A stretch of 64,000 nt of DNA from assembly GCA_963070105.1 (NCBI GenBank), contig OY718806.1:6159865-6223864 (forward strand). Reading direction: 5' to 3'. Below, piece by piece: positions 13,001-28,561 of the stretch. Every line of letters starts with the position of its first letter. Position 1 is the stretch's first letter. The DNA is from Litomosoides sigmodontis. Taxonomy: Eukaryota; Nematoda; Chromadorea; Rhabditida; Onchocercidae. The translations under genes were made by a program, and so were the position numbers. The notes beneath the pieces are model-generated. The model made no database searches. It saw only the letters and a list, made by a program, of their open reading frames with translations, and was not told where the DNA came from.

Positions 13001-14468
13001 CCTGGGTAAATGTCTTGATCACTCGCCTTTTGTCTGCTTCCGAACGTTCAATAATAATTTGTTCACGTTCGCCTTTATTGCCCTCCTGAGGATTTTCAAA
13101 GGCGTCCTTAATGTTTTCCAAATTTTCCTTTCCAACACCTGTCAGCTGTTTCTCTATGGTTTTCAAGCGTTCTTCGAGATCTTCCTTCATCACCTCCGGA
13201 AGATTCTCAAATTTATTTCTGAACTTCGAATACTGCCCCTTAAAAACCTATGAATTATAGAGCAAAAAAGAAAAACAAATGAATGGTGGGGAATTAAAAT
13301 CATAATATCAGACCGGAACGCCTGTTCGCATGTTTGATTGTATTCTGCATTTCTGGTGCTGGTGGGTGTTTTGACAAAATGTGTAGAAACACGTAGAATA
13401 GCTGTCAAAACAGTTAGTTCAAGTCACCGTCCAATTAGATTTTCAGAATAAAACTACGAAAATTCCGGGAAAATTTTTTTTCCTTGAAACCACAAAGATT
13501 TCGGTCGGAAGAGCGATATTTTCGAAAAGTTTTTTGTAACCAGAAAATATTTCTTTTTTTCTGACGACTAAATGATTTGAAGTGAATCATACTCTTGTGA
13601 CAGCAGCAAGTTGTTCACGTTCTTCATCCACCGGCTTTGCTTCATTCTCAAACTCATTTTTTGTTTTACCTAAAACTTGATATTATTAACAAAATTCAAC
13701 AATTGTATGGATCAACCATACAAGCATGAGCTCCTCTAACATCAAAAGTAATGTGGAAGAATAAAAGCGATGCCGATAACTTTTTCTATCCATCCTGCAA
13801 ATGTTTCAAATTTTAAAGAAAAAGTATGGTTAGATTTTACTTTTTTGAAATGAATCCAGAGTGAAATGCATACCCTCAATGAAGTCCCTTTTTATTTTAC
13901 GAATTTCGGATTTTTCCTTCAACTGATTCAATTCTTCGAGCCGTTTCTCATCCTTCAGTGCCTCTTTTGTTTCTTTCAAGGCGGCTTTCTAAAAGCCGAT
14001 TGGTAAAATAATTATCCACCATAATTTGTATTAATTCTTATGACTTCATCGTTTGCTGAGCTTAATTACTCCTAATGTATTTGATTTTAAATTTTAACTG
14101 GATTTTTAAAACATTTCTCTCAGCGAATCCGTCACGAAATATATTTGCAAGATTATCGAGGGTTTGTTGTGTGCAAAATGCTCGTCCAGTAGCGATGCCA
14201 CTATGATCGATGTGCCTGTGTTTCCAAATTACTAAGTTTGCTAGGTGAAAGAATTTGATTGTTCAGTATGAAATCAATTAAGGTGGTAAAATACACAACA
14301 AGCTACTCATCCAAATGCTAATTCATTTTCCGACTTAAGAAAGCATACTAGTGACGAAATATCAGCAACAGAGCGCCCCTCAATGCTGATTTTCGGCGGC
14401 GGACCCTTCAAAGATTCAGTATCAGTATCCGAGCTAACCGCATATGGATCCTCTTCCACTTCTGTCAT
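7011..14468 (-). CDS. LIM-domain, coiled-coil protein (EPLIN/LIMA1-like)
   Basis: Nineteen exons join in phase to 806 aa: 14468-14349, 13988-13874, 13669-13593, 13247-13002, 12826-12687, 12467-12361, 12256-12176, 10585-10429, 10188-10068, 9953-9773, 9599-9501, 9109-8994, 8872-8726, 8506-8404, 8337-8237, 8105-8027, 7704-7580, 7460-7349 and 7204-7011. One LIM zinc-binding domain lies at about residues 198-249: C198, C201, H219, C222, C225, C228, C246 and H249 give the full C-x2-C, H-x2-C, C-x2-C, C-x2-H pattern. Its KTVYPVER segment resembles the EPLIN LIM domain. The rest is charged and predicted helical, with many K-x-x-F/W-E elements such as KERFEKGEGD. By family analogy it may bind or cross-link actin; that is inference. 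The ATG sits 3 nt after a trans-splice-like AG. If the donor at 12176 is not used, a shorter form ends at TAA 12165 (298 aa). A few acceptors (8872 or 8851; 8105 or 8108) are ambiguous but in frame. Confidence 0.85.
12361..12826 (-). other. LIM domain, split across two exons
   Basis: The domain is encoded by exons 12826-12687 and 12467-12361. The intron interrupts the Thr codon just after the fourth zinc pair begins. All eight zinc ligands are intact, with spacings C-x2-C-x17-H-x2-C-x2-C-x2-C-x17-C-x2-H, inside the LIM consensus. It is the only LIM domain in the gene. Confidence 0.95.
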
Positions 14469-14471
14469 CTC

Positions 14472-14677
14472 CTGAATTTTTTTAAACAACTTAAGAAATT
14501 ATACACAACAAATGCAATGCGTAGTTCTCCCTACAACATTTCACATTTTAAGTTACCTATGATTTAACGAGTATACTGATGGAGCATAAATTTGATTTAC
14601 AACAAAAATTGAAATTGAGCTAGCATACCACACACATATATACACAAGCACACACATACACACACACATACACACAT

Positions 14678-14725
<48 letters not shown>

Positions 14726-17625
14726 ACACACATACACACACACAATACACAACAAGCCACTTGCTTAACAAGTGTTTAGCAAAATCGAAAGAGTTAAACA
14801 AAGTCATTATTGTGACGAATGGGTCGTTTTTTAACGCAAAATGGAATGCGTAAGAAACGTGTACTATGATTATCATATATTCGGTTATAGAATATTGAAG
14901 ACCCACATTATCCTAGCAGCATCGTGATGATCGTTTCCACGTCTCAAGCTAATGGAATTAGCAAGTGTGAGAAGAATTATGCTGAAATGGTAACATTCTG
15001 CAAGAATCAGTTGCTTTTGGAATTGAGAAGAACGATGTAGAGGAATGAAATGGAGTAAAGCGGATCACAATAAAGTGTAAAAAGAGAAAAATGGACAAAG
15101 AAGCTTATTACGCTAAGGCTAGGAAGTAGGATGATGACAGTAAGAGTGCAGTGCGCAACTTGAGACGTATTGTGAAATAGTTAGAAAGAAGAATAGATCA
15201 TAGCATTGCATACGATGTAAAAAGAATCTGTCCATCCATCCTACTTAGCAACATCCTTACGCTGTTCTCGAGTCTCACCAGTGTTAGCTCGAGCTTTAGC
15301 TGTTGCAAAGGATCCAACCCAGCTCCTTCATTCCTCCCACTCACACATATCTTTCCCACATTACATCGCTAACACAACCAACTCCACTTTCAATTACACC
15401 AACTACTTCTTTCAAATTGAATATCCAGAACGCATTGATTGAACGAGCGAGATATACAGGTGGAAGAAGTATTTATTATCGTATCTTTTCATAATTTTCC
15501 TTAATCTGAAACTAATCTTCATTTACTGATCATATTCAATCAATAAGGAGTAAAACAATAGTCCTCATTAAAAATTGTCATCTGCAACGGTGCACATTGA
15601 ATACTTTTCTCTCGCTAATACCAGGCATCCCCGTTGACAATAGTATTAAATGCAATCGATCTATATTAACTCTTTCGTTAAGGCATAATGCTACGTGAAG
15701 CATTCAATTATGCTTCTGGTCGGATGAAACTGATCAAGACAGTTCACTGGAAAGCAAATCCATTAACTGCTCAAGTAGTTATCTAATAGCAACTACCAGT
15801 AGAAAGTGATTTATGCTCGAAAAATGGGTATTAAAGAATTATTCAAAATTCTTTATAAAAAATTGTATTTTCTTTATCCGCTTTTTTCGTTGTGAAAATC
15901 TTAGAAAGCAGTAGTCGGGAACACGAAAGTGGTAGTCGTCAGTTTCTGATTACGCCGTTCATGTATAGAACTAACCCTTGTTATCATATTTTTGAAAGTT
16001 CAGGGATTCATACTTACAGAGTGAGATAATTTGAAAAACAAATTGCATCTCTGCGCAAATGATTACCAATTCACAAAAGTCTCACATAGCAAAAAAAAAT
16101 TTTTCCGCATAAATTCATCTCGATACTACACGTTTATTTTTGATTTTAGAAAAAAATTTCCCCATTGCGCCTGATTAGTGCAACTCTTCTAATGCACTGG
16201 AAGAGTAATTTTTCTTCAATATTTACAGCAGATAAACTAAAAAATTTTAAATGATCAGTTGTCCTTACGAACAAGAAATGACGCGAATTATTACATTGAA
16301 ATCGTATCAAAAAATTTCACTTTTACCAGGTTTTCTTTATTTAAAACTACTCATCTGATTTCCGTTTCAATGTTTCTTTAATTAGCGCCCAAACAACACT
16401 CAAAAAATGAAGAAATGCAAATATAGGGGACTTAGAAATCCCCTATAGGCGGTGATCATGGAGGCAATTAAAGTGGTATCACAGTCCCGATATCAAAGAC
16501 AAAAGAGCGATTGATATCAAATATATGAACCAATTCCATTTTTAACTTAGTCGGACAGGTGGAAACACTCCCGAGCAAAGTGTGCTTTGCAAGCTACCCA
16601 ACGCAACTGCGCTTTTCTAAACTGATCGACATACTCAACAGCTGATACTGCAATTGGCTGACAAGCCACCTCAACCTCCAACTTTTTTGATATTTTACTC
16701 ACTCCTAATCAAACTTTTGTTCCACTAATTCTGTACTACATCACCATCTTAGCTACTGACTAACAATTGTCAAAATTTCAATATCCAACGGCAGATTATT
16801 TAAATGATTAAATGACATGTGAAACCACTGTTTTAAATCAGTTAACACTCGAGCGATCCCTAATCAACCGCTTCAGAGATCATGGCAATTCACATGAAAG
16901 GCTGTCCTAGATCTGATATGAATAAGAATTCCTGGGGTATTACTCCTTAAAACAAGATTAAACACCAATGTAATGAAACCACAGCAAATCTTCAATGTAA
17001 AATAGGTGTTTGTTTACAGTCCAAGAGCTCTTACAAATCAACGTTTGGGTCCCTAATAAGTGCTATAGTAACTTCATCTCTTCAATGTTCAGCAGATAGA
17101 TTATTTTTCAATTAAATTATAATTACTAAAATCAGCTTAAAAAACAAATCTATATAATCATGAAACAAAGAATACACAGTAATACCGAACCAACGTATTA
17201 GTTACACCGATAGATTACTAGAGGTTGATGAAGCAAGATCATGTATAAACTACGAATCATCTATAGCGCATATAACTGGAAATGATTTGCATGCGAAATT
17301 TACAAAATGTACTTCGTGTAGATCATAAAAATTAGTATTAATTCATTATTCATCAGAAATTAGGGATGTGATTTAAAAATTAGACTTTTGTGATGCTCTT
17401 GCTCATCTCTTCGAAAAATATTTTAAAAATTTTCATTTAAAACACATTTGTTGTGTGCAAAATTTACACCAAAAGAAAACATTAATTTAAATTTGCAGAA
17501 ATATATATATATATAAGCTTCTAAACTGACAACTTGAAAATGGTGATACTCATAACAGAATTAGGAATCACAGTGTAAAACTAATGATGAATCAAATCAC
17601 GCCTTCTCCAAACACAGCCGGTGCG
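14472..17625. other. Intergenic region between the LIM gene and AMSH
   Basis: It holds the presumed promoter of the LIM gene, including a CA-rich microsatellite, and the 3' flank of AMSH. A 39-nt open segment with good splice signals on the minus strand (15299-15261) could be an alternative first exon of the LIM gene. Nothing else coding was recognised. Confidence 0.5.
14631..14749. repeat. (CA)n / (CACATA)n microsatellite
   Basis: An approximately 119-bp run of CA dinucleotides with CATA interruptions and a long pure core near 14678-14720. It lies about 160 bp upstream of the first LIM-gene exon, so on that gene's sense strand it is a (TG)n tract in the promoter or outron. The long Cys/Val reading frame across it is an artefact of the repeat. 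Confidence 0.97.
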
Positions 17626-21218
<3,593 letters not shown>

Positions 21219-21650
21219 GTCTAAATAATTGCATCAAAGCTCCACAAGGCAAACTTTATCACCACAGAGATCCACAATATTCTTCCCAAGCACTAAAATC
21301 AACAAGCACTCCAGGTCACTCATAACGGAGTCCTTTCTATTGCACGACCTGTAGCATACCGGCGAAATGCGACACTTTTGTCGCGGTGCACAATACTCTG
21401 AGATGTTCATCGTTGAGACTTAGATGCTGGAGTTGTTAGGAAATGAAGGGTAACGCGACGAGTTTTTTCTTGTAGAGCAGGTCTCTGTTTACTGTTCCTT
21501 CTTTCAAAATGAAGATCTGTTTTTATGACTGGAACGAACCGTACGTTAAAGAAATGCCACAGAATGCATTTCACTGTAAATGCACTTTACACTTCTCATC
21601 AATTTTCGTTATGCTTTTAGATGTGCGTAACGAATTAAAATATCATAAAA
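21219..21650. promoter_or_regulatory. Shared 432-bp intergenic region of divergent AMSH and TMPPE genes
   Basis: The start codons of the two genes face away from each other across 432 bp, so this stretch must hold both promoters or a bidirectional one. No TATA box or named element could be picked out with confidence. The AMSH side ends in an ATTTAG acceptor 2 nt before the ATG. Confidence 0.6.
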
Positions 21651-24241
21651 ATGAGGAAAGTATTGTTAGTGCTGCTTATTGCTTTTTTGCTGTCGCAGGC
21701 AATCTCTTTTACACTGAAATGTTTTCTAACGGATGTATCATATATGATCGTAACCCGTATAAATATTATTGTTTTGCAACAGTTTGTTATGATTTGTGGT
21801 TCAGTTTTTATTTGGTGGAATTTATCTCCAGCTGTTGATAGGTTTGTTCGTCTATACCATTCTTTTATATCTTGAGATGTAAAGCTTTAATGCTCTTAAC
21901 AAATTTTTTAAAACAAAATTTTTAAATTTTTGCAGAATTTTGGATGACGTGCCCTTGCAGCAGTCATGTAAATATTGGCGGGCAGGATGTGTTCAAAGTA
22001 TTTTAAAGGTGAGATTTTTTGAATATACTCTTCTTTACTCTGATAAATGTTACAAGTATTGAAGGTTGTTCAAGAATGTTCTCCGTTGCAAAGGCTGATA
22101 GCCTAATCATCGGATGAATTAATTGGAGTGGTTTGACACAAGGAAGCTTGCCCAGGTTTGACTGTGGATGGAGTTCTTTCGCACCTTCATTAGAAACCTG
22201 CAGGAATGTGTGGCAGAGCTATTCACAGATCCTGGTGACTCCTTTAGCTTACGAAATTTGCTTATTTTGAACCACTGTGAAACTTATGCAGGAAGTAATT
22301 TCAGGTTCCTGTAGCTCTTCTCTTATTTCTTACACATACGTCTTCAATATTTTACTATGTTTGGGTTGGTGAAGAACCAAATATATTTGCAATGATTTCT
22401 CTAACAGCGGTTGCAGTCTATATTTACATTATATTTTTTTTACTCATATTTTTATCAATGCAGTCGATATCTTACCTTTTGTTTCGCATGGATTCCAAAC
22501 ACTTTATAATCCTAAGGTTCTTATTTTATATTCGAATGATTATATTTAGCATCATATTATGTAAAACGAAGTTTCCATTCCTTTGAATTTAATCTTTCCG
22601 CAATGTCAAATAATCGTCTGCATACGTAATTGTCTAAGTCATATATTTAGTTACAGTTCTATTTAATTATTATTGGTCAATTATTAAAGACGAATTTTGT
22701 TTCCTTACGTATTTATGAAATGCATAGCCTTCTCTTTACTGCTTGAAAATTATACTACTAATTCGTTTGAAATCAAATTTCATGCTTATGTCTTATAAAA
22801 TTATCTTATTGTGAGTAAATGACGGACAAATTTCAGATTACTGTTTGCAAACGACCTTTTAAATCGTCTTATGGCTGTTATATTAGCAATTCTATTCGTC
22901 GTAGCAGGCCTCTGGGCTGCTTTTCTACCACCCATTGTACGCCGTGTTACAATCGAAATCGAAAGTTTGCCAGAGGCTCAAAAAGGCTTTACAATAGCTC
23001 TTTTGTCTGATCTCCATATTGGACCAACCGTTGGGTATTCAAAAGTGCAGAAGATGGTGGATACTGTGAACCTTTTCAAACCGGGTATTGTGATTTTTTC
23101 TCATTTTTAGATTCCTGGCATTAAAATTAGCACATACTATCTTAATGTTTTTTAAATAGATGTGGTAGCTATATCTGGCGATCTTGTCGATGGTCTTGTG
23201 CGTAACCTAGAAAAAGCTGCTTACCCTTTAATGAATCTCACTTCAAAACATGGCATATACTTTGTCACAGGTGAGAAATATATATGCGTGAAAGGCGGCA
23301 AACTTTTCTACTGTATGTGTTTAAGTGTTCGTTTCTCAACACCTAATAGAAAATGCTATTTTGTGGTGTTTTATCATTATGTGGAGGCAGAGGAGTGAGT
23401 TCCAGTTATAGGCAATCATGAATATCTTCATGGAAATGTTGATGAATGGTTCGTATTTTTAAAGAAAATAAAAATCGTACCCCTTCATAACAAAAATGAG
23501 AAGATCTTGGTTGAAAACTCGAGAATTTGCATTGCTGGAGCCGATGATTTGTTTGCCGAACAGTCGAGGTTATTGATCACTTTTTTTGGTTTGAATTCAT
23601 CTTTTTTCAGATGCCCATCTACCCTGATGGTGATTTACAAATAATAGTTTAATTACAATCTCTAAACACTGATAGCTTTTATATGTAATAATCTGTGATA
23701 TCTCTGGTGTACTGATGAAAAGGGAGAATCAGTTAAGAGATTGTTGTATACTTTTTTTGTTAGATTTAATATTACAAAGGTGTATTTGAAGATTGTATGC
23801 CATGTTTTTATAGACTTATCGGACATGTAATGGATTACAAAAAGGCGTTACGAGGATGTAGTAAAAATGACACAACAATTATGCTCATTCACCAACCTAA
23901 TGCTGTTCGCATCATACTAAATGACGTTGAAACCGCTAAAAACATCGATCTTATTCTGTCAGGTTAGTAATAAAAACATTAGTGTTTTGCCAAGTGAAGA
24001 GAATCCTCGTACAGACCACCAGTTTGAAATATTCTTTTTATTACACTTTTCAGGTCACACACATGCGGGGCAAATGTATGTATTCGTGCCATTGGTGTAC
24101 TTTTGGAATGCTTATTTCCGTGGTCTTTATTACAATAAGGCAACACGAACATATGTTTATGTTTCAGCAGGTGTAAATTATTTTGGCCCACCAGTTAAAG
24201 TTTTTGATGGAAATGAAATAATTCTTATTAAATTAATGTAG
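21651..24241 (+). CDS. TMPPE-like transmembrane metallophosphoesterase
   Basis: Eight exons join in phase to 389 aa: 21651-21841, 21936-22008, 22464-22516, 22837-23084, 23160-23270, 23412-23568, 23814-23962 and 24054-24241. The N-terminus is hydrophobic, with segments near residues 3-20, 37-56 and 118-137, and anchors a calcineurin-like phosphoesterase domain. Metal-ligand motifs are complete: S-D164-L-H166, SG-D196, G-N227-H228-E, a middle IHQP (H304) and SG-H329-T-H331-AGQ. The stretch HIGPTVG and the segment FVTGNHEY match the transmembrane protein with metallophosphoesterase domain (TMPPE) family. The physiological substrate of that family is not established. The membrane part is shorter than in human TMPPE (about three hydrophobic segments rather than five), so an exon between 22009 and 22463 may have been missed. 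At 23401-23412 two acceptors 6 nt apart are in frame; the second restores the canonical VTGNHEY. Confidence 0.9.
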
Positions 24242-26697
24242 CAGCAGGCTTTGTCGTGAAAATTTTTTGCTGATTGACAGAGACAAATAGTTACACTAAA
24301 GGCTTTATTGATCGATACAGGGTTTTTTCGTAAATTTGTAACATATTTGTCGCTGCCTAAACAATTACAGAAATCATGAGTAGAATCGATTACTGGGTTG
24401 ATTTTTGCTGATCGTAAAAAAATTTTGGCAGGAATTTGAGTGACATTGCAGTTGAATAGTTTAGTAGGGATTTGTTAGCGGTATTATTCCTCGAACAGAA
24501 CAGGGTGCATTATTTATGTCTTTTTGAAGCAAAGAGCTTAAATGAACCACGGGAATTCATTCAGCATTTTACAACATTTTAAGTCGTTTGATATGAAACC
24601 GGCAAATTTAGCTGATAATTATTCAAAATAAAACAGTTTTTATACTACGAATTTCTATAATGCAAAAATACTTTGATTATTCCGACATATTGGGCACGTT
24701 TCCATCGTAATCAATTCAAGAGCAAGATTTGAATTACTTTTTTATGATTAGATTTCCGACGAAGATTTTTGAATTCCCGATGATTCCACTATCAGTGCGG
24801 CTACTGAAAAATCGACATAAAATTGATATCTGTTTTCATGACGAAAAAGTCTTCAAACATGGTGTATGTGTTTTTTGGATATGTGTCGATAATAAGGCTT
24901 ACGTCTTCACTTATATCTAACGTGTACGTATTCCGAAAATGATTCTAGATCACTTCGATAATATCTAAGACACTGCGTATGTGGGTTGAATGGTGTGAAG
25001 AAGCCCAAGCAACGGGTTTTTCAGAAAAGAAAATTATGTTCTGCAGTATTTCCCAATAAATGTTTTTAAGTTTAATAAAATATTTCTGTTTGGCTTTGTA
25101 AGTATTTTTGATTTTTATTCCGTAGAAAAAATGCAAAGTTTCTGATAAGTTTACTGGTAGTACACACTATTCTCGGTCTGCTGTGACTCAAGACGATTGT
25201 GTCTTACATACAAATGTTGCTTTTCATCTATTTTTTCAGCCAGCTATACCCACTTTATTACACAGCACTACTCTGGGTTCTTCTAGAAGTTAATACGAAA
25301 AATTCAATGTGATTCACAATCAGTGCTATCCTTACACATTTAATTTATGATTAAAGGTCTAATTTGTTGCTTCATACCAGTGCCGAGAGTTTTGTTAACT
25401 GTTTGGAACGCCATCGATTGTCCCTGCAAAGGTAAACTTCCTTGGTTTATTTTGACAATTAATGGTTGTAATCTTAGCAGTCACTTGTTTTTTTAACACA
25501 TTGTTTGGGCATTTTAAAAGCAACCGGTCCTTTGCCTATGTGTTTATGCACGTGATGCTCCTTTCATCTATGAGTACTTTCCAGGTATTCCAAAAAGTTT
25601 TCTTGTTTATGAGCACTTGAATATTTCCCCTAGAATATTACACTTTCAGATAAAAGCGTCAGGGATCGATGCTATTGAATGATTCAAAATGATTACAAAA
25701 GGAGCACACTTGAACAAACCCCTTCACTCAATATTTTAATTTGTACCAATGGAAGTTCATGAGTACTTTACTTTTAAGGCGTACACGATTTTACAGAATT
25801 TCGACGTGCCAGTGTGGAGTAGCTGTAGCTTTCACATGTACAATACTGTATCATGGTGATATAAAAGTTTCAGCAAATTATGTGTGATTTAAGTTGCTAG
25901 TGGTAAGAAGTTATGAGAGACAAAAAATAGAGGGATGAAATGAACATTTCAAGGGGGGGGGGGGGGGGGTCAAGGTCATCAACAGGTTGGTTAGGGCTTT
26001 GTCCCTCAGCCACAATGTTGAATGACACTAGAAATTGGTGTTTTTCTAATTGAAATAACGTTATAACACCATGTAATAAACATCGTTCCTTAATGACATG
26101 AAAATATCAACACCTATCGAAACTAATTATAATTCATTTCCTTTCAACCGGTTTCGATCGCCCGATTTTTGTGTGTCTACTGCTCAATTTTGTGCTCCTT
26201 AATTGGTACAGTTCATTACCTTTCCCACTGTGTCTGATATGTTCCTTCACACGAATGACAGCTTCGCCACTCTTCCTAACCCGTCTGCTTTAATTCGCCT
26301 ATTTCGCTAAATAAAAGCCTCGAGCTTCGCGATTTGACTACTGGAAAATGATAATTGAGTTATAGTATGAAGAGCGCTTCCTTAAATTGATAATGTCAGA
26401 TATGAATATCAGACGTTGCTTGGATTTGTACCTGATCAATGTTCAAGTGTTTAAGCACGACGGAAAGTGTACTTTGAACGATATTTAAGTTATACACTTT
26501 GAAATAATTACAAACAAGACTGTTCGGGATTCCACATATTTAAATAACTAATACATCATCCATGTTTAACACTAACACACGAGTATGAATTGGGAATGGA
26601 ATAGTGCATTGTGTTAAGTGTCCTTCGTATTATACTTCATTTTGTCTCACGAGTTCCACGAAAAGCATATTTAGAATTTTTACTGACCAGGAATAGA
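24242..26697. other. Intergenic region between TMPPE and GST
   Basis: It holds the TMPPE 3' flank and the GST promoter. No coding exon was recognised. The one notable element is a 17-G run. Confidence 0.5.
25953..25969 (+). repeat. Poly-G tract (17 G)
   Basis: Seventeen consecutive G on the plus strand in otherwise AT-rich sequence, followed by T-C-A-A-G-G. Such a tract can form a G-quadruplex and is a known class of instability site in nematode genomes. Confidence 0.95.
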
Positions 26698-28043
26698 ATG
26701 CCATCCTACAAGTTGTATTATTTTGATATGATGGGACGAGCAGAGACAATCAGGCTGATATTTGCACAAGCTGGGATTCCTTACGAAGACTTTCGGATCC
26801 AAAAAGAAGACTGGCCCACCAAATACAAGTCAAGTGAGCGAATGGAATTTTAAAAACAATTTATGTTGCTAAGTTCTTAACAACATAAAAAAATCAGCTT
26901 TAGTAAAATATGCATTTTGAAAAGGCATAGATTTAATTTCAGAGATGCCGTTCGGACAAGTGCCAGTTCTGGAAGTAGATGGTAAAATGCTATCTCAGTC
27001 TACTGCAATCGCCCTGTATCTTGCTAAGAAGTTTGGTTAGCTTTACATTGTTTACGGAATCCAATATATGGGTGGTGTCAGAAGTTTTTAGTGTTTTTTC
27101 CATTTTAATGAAAATTAAATTAATTACATTGTCTTAAATTAAAAATTACGAAGCCGGACTACCCTCCAAAACATTATGGAGATGGAATAAACCAAAAAAT
27201 TGTAGAAATTTGGGTCTACATTTTTTATAAACACAAAAACAAAGAACTTGAAGATCTGGTCGGAGAAAACGAGTGGGAATTTGCACAGGTGGAAGAACTG
27301 TTTGGAGTAGCAACAGATCTCACAACACATGCATTGCCATGGTTTAAATGTGAAGATGCTGCTAAAAAAGTTGTTTTCGATTTCGATATAACCACTTGTT
27401 GTAGGGAAGATACTATTAATAAACCCTTTAGTTGAGTTGTTGAAGATAGCGAACAGTACCTATGGATCTCTGTAAAATCTTCATTCACACATTTTTTTGT
27501 TTTTTTGAACAACTAATTTATTCAAAACAATTTTCAGAAGGAATTAATGGCTGACTTTGAAAGAGAGCATCTGATTCCAACATTCAGGCGACTGGAAGGC
27601 ATTTTGGCCACAAACAACACCGGTTATTTTGTTGGCAAAAGGGTAAGGGAAACAACAACCTTCTGTTGCACCTCTTTAACTCATGAAAAAGTTCTATTTA
27701 TTGGATTGCCAAATAATTACTGATAAAGCACGAATTGACAAGATGGGACGGAATTTTGGAAAAAAGTGTTTTTCACAGAAATTATTCGACTTTAACCTAA
27801 AGCGGGCTTTAAACTTTAAAGTTATAGCATGTGCAATTATTTTTTAACATCAACAGATTACCAACTCAATTTTTACAGTTAACAGCTGCAGATTTGAACA
27901 TGTTATGCATGATTGGACTCTTTGGTTCGCTATTTCCAAATTCAATTGTCCGGCTAACACATTTGATTCATTTCAAGGATCGAATGATGACATTACCAAA
28001 AATCAAGGAATGGATTGAAACCAGGCCTAAGACTGACTTCTAG
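26698..28043 (+). CDS. Glutathione S-transferase, sigma/nematode type
   Basis: Five exons join in phase to 204 aa: 26698-26833, 26943-27035, 27254-27369, 27538-27642 and 27879-28043. The length is typical of the family. The N-terminal thioredoxin-like domain starts [13 protein letters not shown], with the catalytic Tyr of Tyr-type GSTs in the first strand. It continues through [13 protein letters not shown], with the cis-Pro loop, and [11 protein letters not shown], the glutathione-binding Ser/Gln pair. The C-terminal helical domain includes YFVGK and LTAADL, where cytosolic GSTs carry the conserved buried Asp. It should conjugate glutathione to electrophiles in the cytosol, or act in prostaglandin metabolism as some nematode sigma enzymes do. 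The ATG follows an AG acceptor by 7 nt, so trans-splicing is likely. The exon 3 acceptor at 27253 was preferred over an in-frame one at 27244 because it gives the usual loop length. Confidence 0.95.
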
Positions 28044-28561
28044 TAAGACTTGTCAATCTCATATTGTGTATAATTATAGACAATCTTCTAGCTAGGGATT
28101 ATGGACAACGAAAAAAAACTAAGGACAATTGGTGTTCGCGCAATGTTGACTTAGTTTGAACTTGATTCTTCAACCATCATTATTTAAAGAAGCAAAGGTC
28201 AACAACACTCATTTACAGCTATCGCGTATTCGGCTGTAAATGAGTGTTATTAACTTGAAAAGACGCGATTGACAAAAGCAGACAGTTTCTCAATTTTAAT
28301 TCCCGTTCATTACATCGCTCGTTTTTCCATCTTTTATCTACGCAAATCTGTTCTTTAAAGCTCTCTTTTGGAAGTTTTTATGTAGTGTTTTCCCTAAAAA
28401 CGGCATTAGCTAGATCTAATAAATGAGACCATTTGCAAGTGGTCATTGTGCACAACAAATTCAACAATCTTTACTCAATCTTTTGTGGAACCTAACTATA
28501 ACACATAGAAGGTAAAGCGAAACACGAAGGCATGCATACATGCAAGGAGACATAAAACGAA
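28044..28561. other. Convergent 3' ends of GST and glutamate carrier
   Basis: Both neighbouring genes end here, so both 3' UTRs and polyadenylation sites must fall in about 520 bp. It contains a perfect inverted repeat (separate entry) and no coding sequence that I recognise. Confidence 0.7.
28204..28248. terminator. Perfect 16-bp inverted repeat between convergent genes
   Basis: Arms 28204-28219 and 28233-28248 are perfect reverse complements (AACACTCATTTACAGC and its complement) around a 13-nt loop. It lies 161 bp after the GST stop and about 310 bp after the carrier stop on the other strand. It would fold as a hairpin in either transcript. A role as a 3'-end structure is inference. Confidence 0.6.

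Noticed and set aside
14553..14906. Minus-strand frame rich in Cys-Val repeats
   Set aside because: It is a reading of the CA microsatellite and has no flanking exon structure.
23979..24191. Reading frames opposite the TMPPE exons
   Set aside because: They are shadows on the other strand of the metallophosphoesterase exons, which carry the conserved motifs.
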